This document shows, in pieces, positions 60,179-64,000 of a DNA stretch of 64,000 nucleotides. A model generated the notes under the pieces. It had not been told where the DNA came from. It saw only the letters and a program-made list of their open reading frames with translations, and searched no databases. Position 1 is the first letter of the stretch. The number at the start of each line of letters is the position of its first letter. The position numbers and the translations under genes were made by a program. The stretch is from NCBI GenBank assembly GCA_029779645.1, contig JAKPAC010000005.1, positions 186,001-250,000 on the forward strand, given 5' to 3'. The stretch comes from Actinomycetes bacterium (GTDB lineage: Bacteria > Actinomycetota > Actinomycetes > Actinomycetales > Microbacteriaceae).

Positions 60179-60233
60179 GAATCACGACCCAGCTGGAACA
60201 CTGCGCCACCGAATCACGACCCGGCTGGAGCAC
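60179..60233. repeat. Imperfect direct repeat, 23-base unit at 32-base period
   Basis: GAATCACGACCC followed by AGCTGGAACAC (60179-60201) recurs with two changes at 60211-60233. It lies between two minus-strand genes. Confidence 0.75.
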
Positions 60234-60268
60234 GGCCCGGCGCACCGGCGCCGGGCGTCGACCGCGCC

Positions 60269-60610
60269 TCAGCCGTGCGACTCGGCGTGCGCGGCCGCGG
60301 CCGCATCGCGGTACCGCTCGCGCAGGACGTCGAGCGTGAGCGGCGCGGCGAACGGGAGGTAGTCGCGCAGGAGCGCCTCGAACCCGGCGACGGTGCCGCG
60401 GCCGTCGCGCGCCCGCGCGTGCACGCGCGCGACGACGGCGATCCAGGCCACGACGCCGAGGGCGATGAAGACGGGGGCGGCGGCCAGCAGCATCCAGAAC
60501 TCGGTGTAGAACGCGAGCCCGGCGCCCACCACGAGCGCGGCCGCGCCGAGCCACAGCCAGAATGGCGGGCGAAGCCACCAGCGCAGAGCGGGGCGGCGCG
60601 AGCGGCTCAT
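60269..60610 (-). CDS. Small hypothetical membrane protein (113 aa)
   Basis: A 113-residue protein with a basic, Trp-rich N-terminus (MSRSRRPALRWWLRPPFWLW), two membrane helices (residues about 18-36 and 40-62) and a helical soluble tail (GFEALLRDYLPFAAPLTLDVLRERY). No known family is recognised. GGAG lies 5 bases before the ATG. Confidence 0.7.
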   Translation of the reverse strand: MSRSRRPALRWWLRPPFWLWLGAAALVVGAGLAFYTEFWMLLAAAPVFIALGVVAWIAVVARVHARARDGRGTVAGFEALLRDYLPFAAPLTLDVLRERYRDAAAAAHAESHG

Positions 60611-60873
60611 CGAGACTCCAGTTCTTCGGCCGAGGGTGAGGTTGGGGGTGACTGCGGGCGCCGGCGCGTGTGACGGAGCGCGACGCAGATCGGGCGATTC
60701 GTGACGCGGACGACGCCGCGATGTCACGAATCGAGCGAGGTCATGTCCCATTCTGCCCGACTTCGTTGCGGATTGATCACGAGCCCGCCACGGGCTGTGG
60801 ATCAGGGGTTTTGCCGATTTTGGCGCGTGTTCTACTGCATGGGTTCTGCACTCCTCCAGCCGAGAGGCATCCC

Positions 60874-61314
60874 ATGTCACCCTCTTCTGCACGTCGCCTG
60901 GCACCGCTGCCGCGGGCGAACGACCCCGCCGACCTGCACGCGTACTTCGGTCACCAGCACACCTCGACCGCCGAGCTGAGCGACCCGGAGCCGCTGCTGC
61001 GCAACCTCACCCGCGGGGTGCTCGAGGTGCTCGCCGGCACCCGCGAGATCGAGCAGCTCGCGCGCTGGATGACGGAGGACGTCTACCGAGCGCTCATGAC
61101 GCGTGCGAGCCTCGCCACCCGGGCGCGGAGCGCCCGCCGGATGCCCGCCGCGCGCACGCAGCACGCGATCGTCTCGCTCCGCCAGATGAGTCCCGCCGAC
61201 GGCGTGGTCGAGGCCGTCGTCATCGCCCGGGGCCCGGCGCGCACGCGCGCGGTCGCGATCCGCCTCGAGGGCATCGACGGGCGCTGGCGGGCGACCTCGC
61301 TCGCCCTGCTCTAG
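60874..61314 (+). CDS. Rv3235 family protein
   Basis: A 146-residue protein with a disordered N-terminus (about 45 residues) and a C-terminal domain (LLRNLTRGVLEVLAGTREIEQLARWMTEDVYRALMTRA; AVAIRLEGIDGRWRATSLALL) typical of Rv3235 family proteins, whose function is unknown. In many actinobacteria the gene lies just upstream of secA; here a foreign-looking patch follows instead. ATG at 60874 has GAGAGG 6 bases upstream. Confidence 0.85.
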   Translation: MSPSSARRLAPLPRANDPADLHAYFGHQHTSTAELSDPEPLLRNLTRGVLEVLAGTREIEQLARWMTEDVYRALMTRASLATRARSARRMPAARTQHAIVSLRQMSPADGVVEAVVIARGPARTRAVAIRLEGIDGRWRATSLALL

Positions 61315-61342
61315 GTGGCGTCGCCGCGGCGACTGCGCGGGC

Positions 61343-62110
61343 TCAGTCGCAGAACGTGCCCGATCTCTCGTATCTGACGTCGCAGTCAACTGCACGGTTG
61401 CCAGGCTGCGCGATGAGCGCGAAGACCAAAGCGATGCCGAACGTGAGCGCGGCGATCTTCCACCATTCCCAGCGAGGTTTCCCATCCTCTCGGCGGGTCG
61501 CTGGCCGGGTGATGTACCACCCTGCGGCGACTAGTACGCCGGCCGCCACAACGTTGAGCGTGCCCCACACGACTCGCTCAAGCGGGATGAGCGCTCCAGG
61601 CGCCCACAGCACGAGAATGGGGATGGCGGCGAGCAACCAGATCTGCTGGCTACTGCGGACGGCGTGGATCCCAAGGAACACCGCGGTGATACTGAGGGTC
61701 CACCTGAGGAAGATGTAGTACTCGTAGCCCCATGGAAACACAGCAAAGAACGACAGCGCCGCTGCAATGCAGGAGACGACCAGCGCGGGATGCTCTTCCA
61801 AGAGAGCTCGTGTCGATGACCCGGCCGACCGTGCTGCGGCAGTCTCCGGCGCTGGCGGCGAGATTTCCAGCCACTTCGCGCCGTCCCAGTAGCGCATCTC
61901 GTTGCCTGCATGCGGTGCCGAGTACCAGCCCGGCAACGGCAACGGCTGAGGACGGGGCGCGCCAACCCAACTCTCGTAGAGCGCACGCGCGGCTTCCGGA
62001 TCGCTCGCGACACCCGCGGCTTCCGCATCGGTCAGGCGCAGCCCACTGTAGCGCCGGGCCTCGCCGTTGCGAAGGACGTTGAGGAATTGCTCGAATGAGG
62101 TGCGCGGCAT
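61343..62110 (-). CDS. DUF2510-domain membrane protein
   Basis: A 255-residue protein. A DUF2510 motif near residues 60-80 (LPGWYSAPHAGNEMRYWDGAKW) is followed by about four membrane helices (near residues 108-122, 128-148, 150-168 and 172-192, and possibly one near 218). It ends RSGTFCD. G+C and codon use are visibly lower than in its neighbours (many A/T third positions such as AAA, AGT, ACT), which suggests acquisition. The role is unknown. Confidence 0.75.
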   Translation of the reverse strand: MPRTSFEQFLNVLRNGEARRYSGLRLTDAEAAGVASDPEAARALYESWVGAPRPQPLPLPGWYSAPHAGNEMRYWDGAKWLEISPPAPETAAARSAGSSTRALLEEHPALVVSCIAAALSFFAVFPWGYEYYIFLRWTLSITAVFLGIHAVRSSQQIWLLAAIPILVLWAPGALIPLERVVWGTLNVVAAGVLVAAGWYITRPATRREDGKPRWEWWKIAALTFGIALVFALIAQPGNRAVDCDVRYERSGTFCD

Positions 62111-62236
62111 GCATGAAGGATGGCACACAAGGGCGCGTCTCCCCTCCGTGGGGTGATTGGCCCGCGATAGTGGCTGCCGCTGTCGACTCCCGTACCCCCG
62201 CTCGACAGATTCTGGGCGGGAGATGATTGGTCGCGA

Positions 62237-62617
62237 TTGCAGTCGAATCAAGGGCGGCGTGGTCGTCCCTTCCGCGATGACCGTCGTGTTTTCGATGGGA
62301 CCAGCTATCGGCGCCGTGCAGGTGCGGCGCGGCGGGCTCTGCCCCGTGGGGAGTTCGGCCCGTGGCAGACGAGCCGAACGCGTCACCGCCGCTCTGCCGG
62401 CAGCGCCAGATGGGATCGGATCCTGCAGGCGTTACTGTCGCAGGCGGATGTGGCTGGCGTTGTCGATTGAGATGTGTCGGTCAACGCAACAATCGCTCGC
62501 GCGCATCGGTATGCGACGAACACCCATCGTCCCGATCAGCCCACAGGGAACCTTTGGAATCACAAGAATCTCCACGTCGCTCAGGCGGAGCCTTCCGGTC
62601 ACGACATTGATCGCTGA
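62237..62617 (+). pseudogene. Degenerate IS5-type transposase fragment
   Basis: In one frame the DNA encodes NQGRRGRPFRDDRRVFDGTSYRRRAGAA..., EFGPWQT, ARWDRILQALLSQADVAGVVD and, after a TGA at 62468-62470, DVSVNATIARAHRYATNTH and QAEPSGHDID. Intact relatives have Trp (IDWDVSVD) at the position of the TGA, so TGG has become TGA. The N-terminus is cut, the frame ends at a second stop (62617), and the DDE catalytic core downstream is missing. No terminal inverted repeats were found. Confidence 0.8.
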
Positions 62618-62715
62618 GCAACCCTAGTGGAAGACACATCCTAGGTCGACGGCTGCGCGATGCCGCGGCCTGATGCCGCGACGTCATCCCGCAGCGCCAC
62701 GCCGCGCCGCGCCGT

Positions 62716-63945
62716 CTAGCGCTGCTTGTAGCTCGCCAGGAAGTTGCCCATGCGCTCGATCGCCTCGGTGATCACGCGCGCCTCGGGCAGCGTGACGATC
62801 CGCAGGTGATCGGGGTTCGGCCAGTTGAAGCCGGTTCCCTGCACCAGCAGGAGGTGCTCCGACACGAGCAGGTCGTAGACGAACTTGGCGTCGTCGTGAA
62901 TCTCGTGCACGTTGGGGTCGAGCCGCGGAAAGGCGTAGAGCGCGCCGGCGGGCTTGACGCACGAGACGCCGGGGATGGCCTCGAGGCCGTTCCACGCGGC
63001 ATCCCGCTGCTCGTGGAGACGGCCGCGGGGCGCGATCAGCGAGTCGATCGTCTGCACGCCGCTGAGCGCCGCCTGCACCGCGAACTGCGCGGGCACGTTG
63101 GGGCACAGCCGAGTGGATGCCAGCAGGTTGATGCCCTCGAGGAAGCCCTGGGCGTGCCGGGTCGGGCCCGTGATCACGACCCAGCCGGAGCGGTACCCGG
63201 CCACGCGGTACGTCTTCGAGAGCCCGTTGAACGTGAGGCACAGCAGATCCGGCGCGACGGACGCCATCGGGATGTGCTCGGCGTCGTCGAAGAGGATCCG
63301 GTCGTAGATCTCGTCCGACAGCACGAGCAGCGAGTGCTCGCGCGCGATGGCCGCGATCCCCTCGAGAATCTCGCGGCTGTAGACGGCGCCGGTGGGGTTG
63401 TTCGGGTTGATGATCACGATCGCCTTGGTGCTCGGCGTGATCTTCGCCCGGATGTCTTCAAGGTCGGGCTGCCAGCCCGCGAGCTCATCGCAGATGTAAT
63501 GCACCGGGGTGCCGCCGCTGAGGCTGGTCATCGCGGTCCAGAGCGGGTAGTCGGGGGCCGGGATCAGCACCTCGTCGCCCTCGTCGAGCAGCGCCTGCAT
63601 CACCATCGTGATCAGCTCTGACACGCCGTTGCCGAGGAAGACCATGTCGGGGTCGACCTTCGGGAACCCGGGCGTCTCCTCGTAGCGGTTGACGATCGCG
63701 CGGCGCGCCGAGAGCACGCCCCGGCTCTCGGTGTAGCCGTGCGCGCTGGGCATCGCCGCGATCATGTCGCGCACGATCTGGTACGGCGCCTCGAAGCCGA
63801 ACGCCGCCGGGTTGCCGGTGTTGAGCTTGAGGATCGTGTGTCCCTCGCTCTCGAGGCGCGCCGCCTCGGCGAGGGCCTGACCGCGGATCTCGTACAGGAC
63901 GTTCTTGAGCTTCGACGACTGGTCGAGCGGGCGCAGCGTGGTCAT
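62716..63945 (-). CDS. PLP-dependent aminotransferase (AlaA/AspC-like, class I)
   Basis: A 409-residue fold-type I aminotransferase. It has ILKLNTGNPAAFGF and GNGVSELITMVMQALL, the substrate/PLP motif VIINPNNPTGAVYS, LVLSDEIYDRILFD, and the PLP lysine in TFNGLSKTYRVAGYRSGWV near residue 245, with RIVTLPE near the C-terminus. It most resembles the alanine aminotransferase AlaA group; the exact substrates are not certain. The ATG at 63945 has TAAACT 6 bases upstream. Confidence 0.92.
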   Translation of the reverse strand: MTTLRPLDQSSKLKNVLYEIRGQALAEAARLESEGHTILKLNTGNPAAFGFEAPYQIVRDMIAAMPSAHGYTESRGVLSARRAIVNRYEETPGFPKVDPDMVFLGNGVSELITMVMQALLDEGDEVLIPAPDYPLWTAMTSLSGGTPVHYICDELAGWQPDLEDIRAKITPSTKAIVIINPNNPTGAVYSREILEGIAAIAREHSLLVLSDEIYDRILFDDAEHIPMASVAPDLLCLTFNGLSKTYRVAGYRSGWVVITGPTRHAQGFLEGINLLASTRLCPNVPAQFAVQAALSGVQTIDSLIAPRGRLHEQRDAAWNGLEAIPGVSCVKPAGALYAFPRLDPNVHEIHDDAKFVYDLLVSEHLLLVQGTGFNWPNPDHLRIVTLPEARVITEAIERMGNFLASYKQR

Positions 63946-63951
63946 CGACCC

Positions 63952-63957
63952 AGTTTA
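63952..63957 (-). promoter_or_regulatory. -10 box TAAACT of the aminotransferase, overlapping an upstream stop
   Basis: TAAACT on the minus strand begins with the TAA stop codon (63955-63957) of the upstream partial gene and ends 6 bases before the ATG at 63945. Confidence 0.6.
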
Positions 63958-64000
63958 CTTGCGCTTGCCCGCGGCTCTGCGCTGCGCGCGGTTGCCCGCC
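63955..64000 (-). CDS. C-terminal end of an unidentified gene
   Basis: Fourteen codons reach the right edge: the end reads AGNRAQRRAAGKRK then TAA. A basic Arg/Ala/Lys tail like this is common at the C-terminus of nucleic-acid-binding proteins, but the product cannot be named. Its stop codon is shared with the -10 box of the aminotransferase gene. Confidence 0.5.
   Translation of the reverse strand, partial: AGNRAQRRAAGKRK

Noticed and set aside
60179..60233. 32-base period repeat as related to the 32-base repeat at 23.6 kb
   Set aside because: The two share only the period; their sequences are unrelated.

Overview
The window is a chromosomal segment of a high-G+C (about 70%) actinobacterium. 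I infer the family Microbacteriaceae (Micrococcales) and do not assign a genus. Supporting signs are the fused 2-oxoglutarate decarboxylase/dehydrogenase E1-E2 protein with a GarA/OdhI-type FHA inhibitor, a WhiB protein, a SigR/RsrA pair, Rv2175c and Rv3235 family proteins, a PASTA kinase, a DUF222-HNH protein, and the frequent word GGATGCC. No tRNA, rRNA or CRISPR array was seen.

Layout. 1-1.9 kb: start of rsmH, mraZ with its operator, a tandem-repeat spacer and a DUF3040 gene. 2-13 kb: idsA, Rv2175c-like, LysM protein, pknL, aroG, plsC-like, glk, fadD, def; from memory this order resembles the M. tuberculosis Rv2166c-Rv2187 region. 13-24 kb: a MinD-like ATPase, pyc, a ParA-like ATPase, two MerR regulators with garA/odhI (as in Rv1827-Rv1830), a CopC-like protein and lpd. 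24-31 kb: accessory stretch with CYTH and BrkB proteins, a desaturase remnant, a VOC protein, a frameshifted DUF222-HNH gene, a DUF2975/XRE module and an RluA-type enzyme. 31-48 kb: carboxylesterase, SDR, metY, metX, Nudix, thiamine-binding protein, GT-C mannosyltransferase-like protein, nnrD, two CNNM-type membrane proteins, guaB1 and kgd. 48-61 kb: Eis-like acetyltransferase, rsrA-sigR divergent from aroA-rsgA, bcp, whiB, pdtaS, an orphan CpaE-like/SAF pair and an Rv3235 homologue (resembling Rv3219-Rv3235). 61-64 kb: a lower-G+C patch with a DUF2510 protein and a dead IS5-type transposase, then a PLP aminotransferase.

How the genes work together. Kgd (E1/E2), Lpd (E3) and the FHA protein form the 2-oxoglutarate control point, and pyc feeds oxaloacetate to the same cycle. 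aroG and aroA belong to the shikimate pathway. metX makes the O-acetylhomoserine used by metY. pknL and the Rv2175c-like protein are a known kinase/substrate pair in mycobacteria. sigR/rsrA is the thiol-oxidative stress switch.

The most striking features are regulatory. About twenty genes have a TANNNT -10 box 6-8 nt before the start codon, so they are predicted to be leaderless; in two cases the -10 box is built from the stop codon of the gene upstream. The sigR gene has a perfect GGAAT-N18-GTT promoter lying over the aroA start, plus an internal housekeeping promoter placed to make a shorter sigma isoform.
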